DNA of 64,000 bases from positions 1 through 64,000 of IMG/VR virus record IMGVR_UViG_3300006923_000016; one strand, 5' to 3'. This DNA is from a virus. Below are positions 16,090-24,007 of the stretch, piece after piece. Position 1 is the stretch's first letter, and the number at the start of each line of letters is the position of its first letter. The notes beneath the pieces were generated by a model. The model had not been told where the DNA came from. It saw only the letters and a list, made by a program, of their open reading frames with translations, and did no database searches. The position numbers and the translations under genes were made by a program.

Positions 16090-16708
16090 AAGTACAGAAG
16101 CTTTCCTCCAAGAAGACAAACGCCCCAAGAAGAGAACTCTTCAATTAGCTTACTATGAGAAAGTCGCTCTCTTTTCTGGTTTTGAACCAATACATGTATT
16201 AGACATGCCAAGCGCCAACGTCCAGTTAAGCATGGAGATGATGAATGATTCTGGTATCAGCTTCGATAGCTACACAGCTGTTGAATACGACCCGGCAGTC
16301 GCAAAGAGGATTACTAGGGAAGTTAATCATCTGGCACAAGACCGAGGGATTCGACGGGTATCCACACAGACCGGTGATGTACTGGAGGTACTTGATTCGA
16401 GATGCTGTACCAAGAATAATAATGCACCGATTGGATTCTTCAACTTGGATTTCTGCGGGGCGATGGGAAAGAGCTGGAGGTCATTCATGCTCCCACATCT
16501 TCTTGATAAAAATGGATCCGACAAGTTCGCCCTTGCCCTCACCTTTTGTCCTAGGTCGCCGTCTAGACCTGTCAAAAAAGCCGACCATGCCCTTAGGGTT
16601 ATCGCCCCAGAGTTCTATGGGCTCGACTTAGTCTATTTGGAGCAAAATAACTACAGTGATACGTCTGCGATGTGTAGTTGGCTAGTGTTCTATAAAAAGA
16701 GGAAATAA
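16082..16708 (+). CDS. Possible SAM-dependent methyltransferase-like protein (208 aa)
   Basis: ATG 16082 overlaps the previous stop; a longer open frame upstream lacks a ribosome site. Residues 35-70 read IHVLDMPSAN followed by YTAVEYDPAVAKRI, which looks like motifs I and II of a Rossmann-fold methyltransferase (the glycine-rich loop is weak, MPSAN). GFFNLDFCGAMGK near residue 120 would be the strand-4 region. No catalytic NPPY or PC motif is seen, so the target is unknown. Confidence 0.5.
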   Translation: MIKSTEAFLQEDKRPKKRTLQLAYYEKVALFSGFEPIHVLDMPSANVQLSMEMMNDSGISFDSYTAVEYDPAVAKRITREVNHLAQDRGIRRVSTQTGDVLEVLDSRCCTKNNNAPIGFFNLDFCGAMGKSWRSFMLPHLLDKNGSDKFALALTFCPRSPSRPVKKADHALRVIAPEFYGLDLVYLEQNNYSDTSAMCSWLVFYKKRK

Positions 16709-17277
16709 TGTCAGAAGAAAAGACCGATCTCTTGAAAGAGATCAAAGAAAAAGCAGCTTCAGAAGCCGTCAGCTCCATCTGGAACAGCAATATTGAAGTT
16801 CCAATGATAGGAGAAGAGGACGCCCATAGCTATAGACTCACCAATCCACCACACTATGCAATCATGACCTATGTGTTGTATAACGACACGGCTGTGATTG
16901 GTTTGTTCCCTAACATTAACCCTCATGACCCGGAGGATAAGACCTCTACCATTGCGGTGTCTCCCACCAATGTAAGTCATGAAGGGCTAGTAGCAATATT
17001 CGAAGCTTTGTTAGAAGTTAAACCTAATGAAGTAGTCGACGCATCCATCGTTCACTTGAGCGAGGAACAGCTTGCAACGGTTCTAGCTTGTGAGCTAGAC
17101 CAAGACCAAGTTTTCAGTTTCATCTATGCTGGCGAAGGCGAGCGAAACAAATGTTTCGACATGACGACGCTAGTCACTGTGGTGAAAAATATAGAAGACA
17201 TCCCCAAGGAGGAGCTTGATGCTATTTTGTCTCAACAACGTAGTTTACTCAGTAACATCACTGAGCCAAGTAGCTAA
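16708..17277 (+). CDS. Unknown protein (189 aa)
   Basis: TAATG overlap with the preceding gene. Acidic, mixed alpha/beta, with a helical N-terminus (LLKEIKEKAASEAV) and a YAIMTYVLYNDTAVIG strand. No motif recognised. Its 3' end carries the ribosome site of the next gene. Confidence 0.65.
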   Translation: MSEEKTDLLKEIKEKAASEAVSSIWNSNIEVPMIGEEDAHSYRLTNPPHYAIMTYVLYNDTAVIGLFPNINPHDPEDKTSTIAVSPTNVSHEGLVAIFEALLEVKPNEVVDASIVHLSEEQLATVLACELDQDQVFSFIYAGEGERNKCFDMTTLVTVVKNIEDIPKEELDAILSQQRSLLSNITEPSS

Positions 17278-17575
17278 AGCCTTAGGCCTTGAGGATGAGG
17301 ACTATACCATTGTCCTTAGTGTTATCTATGTGACAACGAGCAAAGCTCTTACAGCCAATACGGATACTCTATTGACCTTAGGAATCCACACCGGTGAACT
17401 AGAAAGGGAACAGGGTAACATCCTCACCGAAACCCAAGGCTTTAGAGAATTTTTAACAGCTGTAGAAGCTCAATACCCAACAGTACTTCTTGAAGCCTAT
17501 CAAGTTATGGAGGATGCCAAAGACGGCAAACTCTTACTCGATGGCGGGAAGATTGTTGTTATATCGGAGAAATAA
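17219..17575 (+). CDS. Unknown protein (118 aa)
   Basis: ATG 17219 lies six bases after AGGAGG, inside the 3' end of the preceding gene (59-base overlap). The protein starts MLFCLNNVVYSV and continues as an acidic alpha/beta protein with a helical C-terminal half. Function unknown. Confidence 0.6.
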   Translation: MLFCLNNVVYSVTSLSQVAKALGLEDEDYTIVLSVIYVTTSKALTANTDTLLTLGIHTGELEREQGNILTETQGFREFLTAVEAQYPTVLLEAYQVMEDAKDGKLLLDGGKIVVISEK

Positions 17576-17577
17576 TT

Positions 17578-17805
17578 TTGTCAAACTACAAGACAATGAG
17601 TGCAGGGCAAAAGGCTGCATTCACCCGAAAGGCACGGCAGAATGCGCGTGCTAACTACCCTATTGGTTACCAAGTTGCTGTACTTATGGCAAATGGAGCC
17701 GATACGGCTTCTTCAATCGTATCTACTCTTGGCCTTACCGACTACCAGGCCAGGGGTTACATGACGCGAGTTCGGAGAGGAGATTTTGACGACTGTAGGC
17801 TTTAA
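17578..17805 (+). CDS. Small basic protein, possible helix-turn-helix (75 aa)
   Basis: Starts with TTG 17578, eight bases after GGAG. Basic N-terminus (AAFTRKARQNAR) and a C-terminal part ASSIVSTLGLTDYQARGYMTR that looks like a helix-turn-helix: helix, a Gly-Leu turn, recognition-type helix. A DNA-binding regulator is plausible from shape alone. Confidence 0.55.
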   Translation: MSNYKTMSAGQKAAFTRKARQNARANYPIGYQVAVLMANGADTASSIVSTLGLTDYQARGYMTRVRRGDFDDCRL

Positions 17806-17872
17806 GCTGACTGTTGTCTTAATCTTAATGGCTGGCTTAGCGGCCTGGTCTGCATCAGACCTAAAACGCTAA
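17786..17872 (+). CDS. Possible micro-membrane protein (28 aa)
   Basis: TTG 17786 follows GGAGAGGAG at good spacing inside the end of the preceding gene. The product would be MTTVGFKLTVVLILM then AGLAAWSASDLKR: one hydrophobic helix with a charged C-terminus, the typical look of a single-span phage microprotein. Evidence is the ribosome site plus hydrophobicity. Confidence 0.4.
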   Translation: MTTVGFKLTVVLILMAGLAAWSASDLKR

Positions 17873-17887
17873 GGCGGTAGTCACCGA

Positions 17888-17972
17888 GGGGGTCTGGGTA
17901 TTTTCAATGCCCGACCCCCGACGTGCCCCAAGTCTGGTAGACTTTAAGGGATGGTCTGAGCAATTAGGCTCA
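17888..17972 (+). ncRNA. Structured leader RNA upstream of phoH
   Basis: The 128 bases between 17873 and the phoH start hold no convincing gene but three consecutive hairpins. Hairpin 1 (17888-17919) pairs gggggtc with gaccccc and, inside, gggta with tgccc around a seven-base loop ttttcaa. Hairpin 2 (17930-17944) is aagtct-ggt-agactt. Hairpin 3 (17957-17972) is tgagc-aattag-gctca. None is followed by a T tract, so they are not ordinary terminators. A 5'-UTR regulatory or processing element is the likely reading. Confidence 0.4.
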
Positions 17973-18000
17973 ACTCTCTATACATATGAGGACAATTATT

Positions 18001-18894
18001 TTGTCTATACAGGTTGATACACTGAGGACACTCGATGGAGTAGATCCTCAACTGATCAACGACTTGTACCACTCCAAGTCAATACCAGCTGAGCGCTTAA
18101 ATGGGAACGCTCCAAAGTTTCCGCACTCTGCAATCATTCTCAAGAATGGTTCCCAGTCTGTAATCGCAACTTTGTCAGGAGATTCGAAAACGATCAACCT
18201 TCTAACTAAGGTACAGGTCGGAAGCATCGAACCTAGAAATGCAGAACAGTCAGTCTTTGCTAGGCAGCTAATGGACCCCACCATTCCTATCAATATAGGA
18301 ATTGGTCGTGCAGGTACAGGTAAGACACTTCTAGCTTTGGCTGCTGCTTTAGAATTGACTATGGGAAAGGATAGAATCTATGATAGAATCCTTCTCTGTA
18401 AGCCACTTCACACTGTAACTGGACGAAATCTAGGAGCACTGCCTGGTGAGCTTAAAGACAAGATGGACCCCTACATGCAGTCCTATATGGACCAAGTAGA
18501 AGTCATTCTTGGAGCAAGAGGAAAGGGCTGGGTCAAGGGAATGCTTTTCCAAGGACAGTTAGAGTTCATTCCTTTTGAGTACATGCGAGGACGTTCTTTA
18601 AGAAACTCCTTTATCATTGGTGACGAGCTCCAGAACCTAGACAATCACGAGATGGAAACATTTGGTTCACGTCTAAGTGAGGGCAGCAAACTTGTTTTGC
18701 TTGGTGATTTGGGACAAAGAGACAATCTCAATCATAGAAAACCAGGAAGCCGCATCCTTCTTGAACATTGTGGACTTAACACAATGATTACCTCTCCCCA
18801 TGTTCAACAGTCGAGCCTTAGCTCTGTCTGTGTATTGGTGAAGAATGAGAGAAGCGATGTATCTGATCTCATCTACAAGGTTTTCAACGAATAA
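18001..18894 (+). CDS. phoH: PhoH-like ATPase
   Basis: A P-loop protein of the PhoH family: GRAGTGKT at residues 102-109 (Walker A), the family string ILLCKPLHTV after it and FIIGDELQN near residue 204 (Walker B). The family is common in phages; its exact role is unclear, with RNA-related ATPase activity proposed. TTG 18001 is the likely start, since GAGGA lies eight bases upstream; an ATG at 17986 in frame has no site. The leader carries three hairpins. The 3' end overlaps the gene at 18857. Confidence 0.9.
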   Translation: MSIQVDTLRTLDGVDPQLINDLYHSKSIPAERLNGNAPKFPHSAIILKNGSQSVIATLSGDSKTINLLTKVQVGSIEPRNAEQSVFARQLMDPTIPINIGIGRAGTGKTLLALAAALELTMGKDRIYDRILLCKPLHTVTGRNLGALPGELKDKMDPYMQSYMDQVEVILGARGKGWVKGMLFQGQLEFIPFEYMRGRSLRNSFIIGDELQNLDNHEMETFGSRLSEGSKLVLLGDLGQRDNLNHRKPGSRILLEHCGLNTMITSPHVQQSSLSSVCVLVKNERSDVSDLIYKVFNE

Positions 18895-19105
18895 CGTATG
18901 GTGGGGTGTCATTCAACATATTAGAATGGTTCCTTGTCAATTTGCTTACGCTGAAATCGGCTTCAATAAAAAACCTATTGTTTTATTAACTTCTAAGGAA
19001 AGACCCCTTCACGAAGGGAACCTCATCCTTAGCATTCCAATACGGAGTCTTGTTAGAAATGCTATAGACAGATTTTTCTACGACAAAGAATTCACGAAAG
19101 GATAA
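18857..19105 (+). CDS. Small protein of the M-h-h-h-S set (82 aa)
   Basis: ATG 18857 inside the phoH 3' end (38-base overlap) gives MYLISSTRFSTNN, matching the shared start. The body is strand-rich (KKPIVLLTSKERP, NLILSIPIRSLV) with a basic C-terminus. If the overlap is not used, ATG 18926 would give a shorter protein without the motif. Function unknown. Confidence 0.55.
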   Translation: MYLISSTRFSTNNVWWGVIQHIRMVPCQFAYAEIGFNKKPIVLLTSKERPLHEGNLILSIPIRSLVRNAIDRFFYDKEFTKG

Positions 19106-19112
19106 GAAAGCC

Positions 19113-19679
19113 ATGACTGCGAACCTCATCAAACTTAATAGGGTTCGAGTTCTAGTCCTTAACTCAACCTATGAACCGTTTAAGTTTCAAGACTGGATCA
19201 CAACCATCCATAATCTCTATGAGGAAGTTGCTGTTCCTATGGAACTCACTCACGACGGCGAAATAATTGCCGCTCGTAGCGCGAGAAACGAATGGGCCAT
19301 CCCTAGTGTAATTCGTCTGAAGAACTATGCACCAATCCCTCGTGGAAAGGTTGCTCCCTACACTCCACAAAACATTTACGTTCGTGATAACTGGCAGTGC
19401 CAGTTAAGAGTAAAGGATGTCTGTACAGCTCCTCTAGTAGGAGACCTCAAGTTCCAGAAGCGGACTATTGACCACGTCATTAGTCAATACTATGGTGGTG
19501 CAACTAACTTTACAAACTGTGTAGCTAGCTGCTCAGCATGTAATCAGTACAAGAAGTACCACCTAAGCATTAAGCCACGGAAAGTACCACACGTTCCGTC
19601 TTGGATGTCCATCTATCACAAGAAGTACATCAAGACTGCTACCGGTCCTGAAGAATGGGAAATATGGCTAGGGGATTAA
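19113..19679 (+). CDS. HNH endonuclease
   Basis: A 188-residue protein with an HNH/zinc-ribbon nuclease core near residue 125: TIDHVISQYYGG, then NFTNCVASCSACNQYKK, giving the H-N-(H) metal site with flanking CxxC. An earlier Cys pair (WQCQLRVKDVC) completes the zinc ribbon. The N-terminal region VLVLNSTYEP is shared by many free-standing HNH proteins. It may be a nicking enzyme, a homing endonuclease or a packaging helper; context does not decide. Confidence 0.87.
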   Translation: MTANLIKLNRVRVLVLNSTYEPFKFQDWITTIHNLYEEVAVPMELTHDGEIIAARSARNEWAIPSVIRLKNYAPIPRGKVAPYTPQNIYVRDNWQCQLRVKDVCTAPLVGDLKFQKRTIDHVISQYYGGATNFTNCVASCSACNQYKKYHLSIKPRKVPHVPSWMSIYHKKYIKTATGPEEWEIWLGD

Positions 19680-19702
19680 GCATAAAATCAAGGAGAAGTG
19701 GA

Positions 19703-19777
19703 ATGATAATGACACTTAATGATGCAATTAAACACGCAGAAGAAAAATCTGAAGAAGGCAACCAGCATGATCGTTAA
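19703..19777 (+). CDS. Truncated small gene (24 aa)
   Basis: AGGAG precedes ATG 19703. The product MIMTLNDAIKHAEEK continues for only nine more residues. Its start resembles, from memory, small phage proteins beginning TLNEAIKHAEE that are two to three times longer, so this appears to be a 3'-truncated copy. It stops just where a patch of richer G+C begins. Confidence 0.4.
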   Translation: MIMTLNDAIKHAEEKSEEGNQHDR

Positions 19778-20024
19778 GTTCAACGTAGATCACGCCTCCT
19801 ATGTCGGGAACGACGAGGATGGCTGCTACTACCAGACGGCTGGAACTGATGAGAGCTGGTACGTCACGGTGATCGTCGATTGCAGGTCGGCAAACTTCAC
19901 AGCTGATTATCTAGTCGACGAAGGTCCCTTCGACACCGAGCAAGAGGCCGAACTCGCAGGTGAGTCAGCCGCACAAGAGTGGTGCATCAACAACGAGGTG
20001 GATTGGAATAGAGATGACGGATAG
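19767..20024 (+). CDS. Unknown acidic protein (85 aa)
   Basis: ATG 19767 after AAGG. Acidic, with a WYVTVIVDC strand and a long helix rich in Glu and Ala (DTEQEAELAGESAAQEW). Codons favour G and C more than in neighbouring genes, suggesting separate origin. No family recognised. Confidence 0.6.
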   Translation: MIVKFNVDHASYVGNDEDGCYYQTAGTDESWYVTVIVDCRSANFTADYLVDEGPFDTEQEAELAGESAAQEWCINNEVDWNRDDG

Positions 20025-20214
20025 CCAGAAGAAGCAGGCCCCTGTTGATGCCCAAACGATGTGCTGGGGATGTGGGAAGTGGTCGACAACCTTGTACTGC
20101 GAAAAGTGCTTCAAGGAGGCCAAGTGCTCCCATGACAAGAAGATCGAGGACTGTGACACCTGCTACGTAGCAGGTGATCTGGCCTTCGACGCAGGGAGAG
20201 AACGTGGAAGGTAA
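20014..20214 (+). CDS. Small zinc-ribbon protein (66 aa)
   Basis: ATG 20014. Cysteine pairs CWGC, CEKC and CDTC plus a CSHD segment suggest one or two zinc-binding knuckles within 66 residues. It shares the richer G+C of this patch. Role unknown. Confidence 0.6.
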   Translation: MTDSQKKQAPVDAQTMCWGCGKWSTTLYCEKCFKEAKCSHDKKIEDCDTCYVAGDLAFDAGRERGR

Positions 20215-20394
20215 ACAAACCACAAAGTTCGTAACCTTCACAGGCCGGAACGTCAGGTTTTAATACCTGGCAAGACCGAGATCGTCTGGGACGACATCAT
20301 TTTCGCTCTGGGCAACGAGTGCAGGTTCAATGGGCACGTTCCTTGGACAGTGCTGCAGCACACGGGCTTGGTGATCAAATGGTCAAATAACTGA
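20204..20394 (+). pseudogene. Frameshifted and truncated HD-domain phosphohydrolase remnant
   Basis: GTG 20204 has GGGAG upstream and encodes 19 codons including FVTFTGRNVRF before a stop at 20261. In the -1 frame, from about 20257 to 20394, the protein continues VLIPGKTEIVWDDI then FALGNECRFNGHV and VLQHTGLV. Together these match the start of small HD-domain phosphohydrolases (FTGR...DIAHALS..CRFNGH...SVAQHS). The true HD motif that should follow is absent. So the reading frame is broken and the 3' part is missing. Confidence 0.5.
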
Positions 20395-20398
20395 AATT

Positions 20399-20430
20399 GA
20401 GAGGCGCTTGTGTCTCTCTTTCTTTGTTTT
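20399..20430 (+). terminator. Rho-independent terminator
   Basis: Stem gagaggcg(c) with (g)tgtctctc around a cttg-type loop, with two G-T pairs, followed by the T-rich run tttctttgtttt. It closes the patch of richer G+C and precedes the gene at 20484, which has a 90-base upstream gap that probably holds a promoter. Confidence 0.7.
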
Positions 20431-20483
20431 AAGACTATCAATGTTTGAAGAGATGTTGTTTAAAATTAAGTTCGGAGGTTTGA

Positions 20484-20831
20484 ATGGGGCTTTCTAAGAG
20501 AGAGAAGCTTGTAAATGTCATACATGCTATAATTAAGGATGAGCGAATGTCTCTACCAGAGGTATTGCTAGCTCTTAGTCAAGTCATGACAGACATTGGA
20601 CTAACACTGTGGAACTTTAGAGGATCATCGCAAGGTTTGAAGACAACCTTAGACGTTGAGCTACTGAAGCACATAGAGCAAAAGCACTACGAGAACCCTG
20701 GAATAGACAGCGCACTTATACTACAAGCCGCACTTATGGTGACCTGGGCTGAAGATTGGATGAAGAGATTAAGAGAGGAGAAGAAGAAAGAAGATGCAGG
20801 CACTACAGTTCCGAAGGCTAAAGGTAAGTGA
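20484..20831 (+). CDS. Unknown helical protein (115 aa)
   Basis: GGAGG lies seven bases before ATG 20484. Mostly helical, with a basic Lys-rich C-terminus (EEKKKEDAG). First gene after a terminator, at the head of the recombination and replication region. No motif recognised. Confidence 0.65.
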   Translation: MGLSKREKLVNVIHAIIKDERMSLPEVLLALSQVMTDIGLTLWNFRGSSQGLKTTLDVELLKHIEQKHYENPGIDSALILQAALMVTWAEDWMKRLREEKKKEDAGTTVPKAKGK

Positions 20832-21459
20832 TCAACTAACTCACTTGGTTGAAGAAGCATGTTTGAAGCTGGAAATGTTCGGCTTCACTGGTGTTAGTCT
20901 TATTGTCAAAATGGGTGGGCACAAATATCACATCGTAGTAGACAGTCTCTATCTTCATAGCATAAAAGACTCGTCCTACCTCACTAGCATTAGAAAAGCC
21001 AAAGAAGTATGTCTCCGTCGAATTAAGATCGATGGAGAAGACTGTAAAGTCTTGCAATCCAAACGTCTCAGTTGGGTGGAAACCAATGCCCTACAGCCAT
21101 TCTGGAAGAAGGTTGGAGGGAAAAAGGAAACAACCTGGGGAATGTTCTTCAAACGAGTTAGCTCTATCAAGCTAGACAAGTATAAAGCTCGCGACAACTG
21201 CTTCCTTATTGTTAATGGCACCAAGTGCTATGGGAAAAACAACACTCGTAATGCAGTCATTGCATTGCTATCCAAATTTTTAGTTCAGCTAGACGCTGAA
21301 AAGTTTAGCTATCTCGTAGAGGTGGTTGACTATTACGACGCATTCATTGCGTTATCCGAAGGCAGCTTAACTAAACTGCCAAACTGTAAACTATCTAAGA
21401 AATATCTAGATCAAGGAGAGGAAAATGAGCGAAGACAAGTATCTAAAGGAACCAGTTAA
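20794..21459 (+). CDS. Unknown protein (221 aa)
   Basis: Basic alpha/beta protein overlapping both neighbours by over 30 bases. Segments SLIVKMGGHKYHIVVD and CFLIVNGTKCYGKNNT look like beta-strand cores with lysines. No catalytic motif. Could bind nucleic acid, judging by charge and by neighbours. Confidence 0.62.
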   Translation: MQALQFRRLKVSDQLTHLVEEACLKLEMFGFTGVSLIVKMGGHKYHIVVDSLYLHSIKDSSYLTSIRKAKEVCLRRIKIDGEDCKVLQSKRLSWVETNALQPFWKKVGGKKETTWGMFFKRVSSIKLDKYKARDNCFLIVNGTKCYGKNNTRNAVIALLSKFLVQLDAEKFSYLVEVVDYYDAFIALSEGSLTKLPNCKLSKKYLDQGEENERRQVSKGTS

Positions 21460-21910
21460 GTACTGCATCTACAAGGGCATGGGCGGAAAGAATGGAGCAG
21501 CACAGTTCCAGCTAATTCGCTTCAGCCCTCGTCGTGAGTACAACGGTAAGGCAAAGCCTCAGGGCGGTGTCCTCCTAGAGATGGCCCCCACTAGTGGAAA
21601 GAACCTCTATGACTGGAGTAAGAAGGTAAGTTTCTGGATGACCCCAGAAGATTGTGCAGCCTTTCTTATCTTCAAGACCATGACCAGTGACGACCCCAAT
21701 AACAAGGGAATCTTTCACAAGCATGGTGATGTAAACAAGAAGCTCAACATTTGTAAGGGCAACATCCGTGATGGACTACCAACTTGGATGCTAAGCCTAA
21801 GGTCAGGTGAACAGGTGGCCGTACCAATTAGCGCTGTTGAAATGACAGTACTAAGTAAGCTTCTCGAAGCTGCTATCCCAGCAATGTTGGGTTGGCATAC
21901 AGAGGAATAG
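21425..21910 (+). CDS. Unknown protein, possible single-strand DNA-binding role (161 aa)
   Basis: AAGGAGAGG-type site (ggagagg) precedes ATG 21425. Strand-rich N-terminal half (AAQFQLIRFSPRR, GGVLLEMAPTSG, VSFWMTPEDCAAF) with many basic and aromatic residues, as in small OB- or whirly-type DNA-binding proteins. That assignment is inference from pattern and from its place near the SpoVG-like gene and recA. Confidence 0.55.
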   Translation: MSEDKYLKEPVKYCIYKGMGGKNGAAQFQLIRFSPRREYNGKAKPQGGVLLEMAPTSGKNLYDWSKKVSFWMTPEDCAAFLIFKTMTSDDPNNKGIFHKHGDVNKKLNICKGNIRDGLPTWMLSLRSGEQVAVPISAVEMTVLSKLLEAAIPAMLGWHTEE

Positions 21911-21912
21911 TA

Positions 21913-22149
21913 ATGGCAGCATACACGGTCTGGATTCGAGAAGTCCAGGCGGTTCCAGTTAAGGTTGAAGCAGAAAATGTTCACGATGCAGTAAATAGCG
22001 TATGGATGGGTAGTTTTGAAGCCAACTATAACCGTGCTGTTTGGTGTAATCGTCTTGACTCCAAGACATGGAGTGTTGATCTTCCAGATGGAAGAGAGAT
22101 TTACTGTGATAACCTTGACAACTTTGTTGAAGGAGATTCAAATGAGTAA
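21913..22149 (+). CDS. Unknown small protein (78 aa)
   Basis: ATG 21913 just after the previous stop. Begins MAAYTVWIREVQAVPV and is strand-rich with several Trp residues. An ATG-TAA overlap with the next gene. Function unknown. Confidence 0.6.
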   Translation: MAAYTVWIREVQAVPVKVEAENVHDAVNSVWMGSFEANYNRAVWCNRLDSKTWSVDLPDGREIYCDNLDNFVEGDSNE

Positions 22150-22552
22150 GAAGCATCCATTCAATTGCTATTCCTTTATTAAAAGAGAGGGTGGTAATTG
22201 GGTAAGCCTAGGCTTAATTCAAGATGAAACCGTTGGAGACTTCCAAAGGTTTGACTACACGCTTCCTATGAGTGGTGGGCTAGACCGTACCAGAGCAGAA
22301 GCTCTTGCACTGAGCATGCTTGCAGACACCGCAAAACTTAGCTTTCCCGTACAGGGAATTAATAACATCAAGGTGTCCTGGCGAGTCAGCTCTGATGCAA
22401 CCAGAAACTGCGTTCTTAACGATGGAGACATCCTAGCTAAGCTTGGAATGGCTTCCCCCTATTGGGATGTATGTTTGATGTCAGCTGAGCAGCAGGAAGT
22501 TTTTGAAAAGGAAATTTCAGATGAAGCAAACACTGACAGTGAAACGGAGTGA
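22142..22552 (+). CDS. Unknown protein (136 aa)
   Basis: AAGGAG precedes ATG 22142, which overlaps the previous gene; the open frame extends upstream but only as a shadow of that gene. Mixed alpha/beta, acidic C-terminus. No motif recognised. Confidence 0.62.
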   Translation: MSKKHPFNCYSFIKREGGNWVSLGLIQDETVGDFQRFDYTLPMSGGLDRTRAEALALSMLADTAKLSFPVQGINNIKVSWRVSSDATRNCVLNDGDILAKLGMASPYWDVCLMSAEQQEVFEKEISDEANTDSETE

Positions 22553-22889
22553 TGGGACTGAAGTCAATCTTCATTCCCTTACAAAGAAAGTCTTAGAAAA
22601 GGCTTTAAATAATCCTCAAGATGAGGTAATGTTGCTAGCAATGGAATCAGGGACTATGGCTATGGGAGCTGTGATCTCAAAAGATCCAAAATTGCAAGCA
22701 GCCTTGTTACTAGGTGGGCAGGATCTCGCTGACTGGTTCCTCAATTTTTATTTGTTGGGGACAATGATGGCACAAACCATTGAACGTAATGGGTTAGACC
22801 TTGAAGTTGTCAACGAGGATGTGAATGAGCATAGTTCTAAAGAAACTAGTGACAGAGACAGTCAAACTAACAGTACCAGTACTGATTGA
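22521..22889 (+). CDS. Unknown helical protein (122 aa)
   Basis: ATG 22521 with AAAGGA upstream. Begins with a strand (MKQTLTVKRSDGTEV), then helices with Met-rich hydrophobic faces, then an acidic Ser/Thr/Asp tail. Function unknown. Confidence 0.6.
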   Translation: MKQTLTVKRSDGTEVNLHSLTKKVLEKALNNPQDEVMLLAMESGTMAMGAVISKDPKLQAALLLGGQDLADWFLNFYLLGTMMAQTIERNGLDLEVVNEDVNEHSSKETSDRDSQTNSTSTD

Positions 22890-22977
22890 TTGGCTATACA
22901 GAAAACATAAAGATCGTAAGTACAAAATGGAACACACGATCAGCTACAGTGAACTCAAAAAAGAGAGTAAGAGGTAA
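22825..22977 (+). CDS. Small basic protein (50 aa)
   Basis: ATG 22825 lies six bases after GAGG and opens a 50-codon frame that bridges the gap between the genes ending at 22889 and starting at 22983. It begins MSIVLKKLVTETVK, has a hydrophobic VPVLIDWLY patch and ends in a Lys/Arg/Glu-rich stretch. An amphipathic or peripheral membrane protein is possible. Confidence 0.5.
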   Translation: MSIVLKKLVTETVKLTVPVLIDWLYRKHKDRKYKMEHTISYSELKKESKR

Positions 22978-22982
22978 GAAAG

Positions 22983-23345
22983 ATGAACGGACTAAAGGTA
23001 ACCAGAGTTTTCTTCAAGGAAGTGGGCGGCAGCAGCTCGCTAAAGGCATTTGCAGACGTACAGTTTAACGGTTGTATGACTATTCGAGGATTTAAGGTCT
23101 TCGAAAGTCGATACGGACCCTTCATTAAGGAGCCTTCCGAGGCCTATGAGAAGGATGGCGAGACTAAGTACTCGTCTCGTATTGGATTCCCAGATGACTG
23201 GTATGGCAGGGATAATACTAACCCTGTGTTTGACGCCGTCCTTGAAGAGTGGACAGCACATTCTGGTTCAGGGGCTAAGAAGCCCGCTGCGGGAAAGGGT
23301 AAGTCCTCTTCCGGTAACAGCGAATACTCTGACATGCCGTACTAA
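22983..23345 (+). CDS. SpoVG-family DNA-binding protein
   Basis: Residues 3-90 follow the SpoVG pattern: LKVTRVFFKEVGGSSSLKAF, then FADVQFNGCMTIRGFKV, a YGPFIKEPS segment and a final PVFDAVLEEW helix. SpoVG proteins are small site-specific DNA- or RNA-binding proteins in bacteria. The last 30 residues are a flexible Gly/Ser/Lys tail ending SDMPY. Such tails in phage DNA-binding proteins recruit partners, so a role in DNA metabolism is plausible. Confidence 0.72.
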   Translation: MNGLKVTRVFFKEVGGSSSLKAFADVQFNGCMTIRGFKVFESRYGPFIKEPSEAYEKDGETKYSSRIGFPDDWYGRDNTNPVFDAVLEEWTAHSGSGAKKPAAGKGKSSSGNSEYSDMPY

Positions 23346-23365
23346 TAAGGACGAGGAGTAAAGTT

Positions 23366-23403
23366 GCCAGTGGGGATTGTAACAAATCCTCACTGGCATT
23401 CTT
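23366..23403 (+). terminator. Strong hairpin, probable terminator
   Basis: A 13-base-pair stem gccagtggggatt / aatcctcactggc with one G-T pair and a small loop. It is followed by attctta, a poor T tract, so it may slow or partly stop transcription after the SpoVG-like gene or protect its mRNA end. Confidence 0.55.
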
Positions 23404-23420
23404 ATCTTTAGGAGACAAAC

Positions 23421-23996
23421 ATGTCTGATACAGATGCCATTGGAGCTGTTAGCTCCGATCAAAAGACACTAAATGAACTTGTAAATCGACTCAAAACTGG
23501 TAAGCATCTCATGGAACTTGTTTCCGCACACATGGATGAATACTTTCAGGTTGACGGTCGAACACTCAAACAGTGGCGAATATATTTTGACATCAAGCTT
23601 CCCAAAAGCGAGATGCTCAACCCAGAAAACCTAGCTGAAGCTAATACAAAACTTTGTGACGCAATCAATGAGGCAGGGTTCTGGCATGCACGAGCTCTTC
23701 TTATCGAGCAGTCTATTCGTAGTGGTGCTCAAGGTAAGTTTGATGAAGCTTTCTCCCTTTTAGTGGAAGACTATCGTGCCAAGGGAACCGGAAAACTTCC
23801 AGCAGAAGCAACATTGAGAACTCTCTCACAAGCTAACGGTGGAGGTTTGAAGTCAGCAATTGCAACAGCCGCTACTCGAGCCAAGTTCTGGAAGTCTATT
23901 GTTGAAACTCTAGACAGTCAACGCAAGTCACTCGAACAGCAGCGTTGGATCATGTACACTCAGCTGAAGCTTGATACCGACGGACTTACAACTTAA
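23421..23996 (+). CDS. Unknown helical protein (191 aa)
   Basis: AGGAG-type site (ttaggaga) before ATG 23421. Almost entirely helical with several coiled-coil-like stretches and a Trp-Arg helix near the C-terminus (SLEQQRWIMYTQ). Size and position near recA would suit a recombination mediator, but no sequence motif supports that. Confidence 0.62.
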   Translation: MSDTDAIGAVSSDQKTLNELVNRLKTGKHLMELVSAHMDEYFQVDGRTLKQWRIYFDIKLPKSEMLNPENLAEANTKLCDAINEAGFWHARALLIEQSIRSGAQGKFDEAFSLLVEDYRAKGTGKLPAEATLRTLSQANGGGLKSAIATAATRAKFWKSIVETLDSQRKSLEQQRWIMYTQLKLDTDGLTT

Positions 23997-24007
23997 AAGG
24001 AATACCA

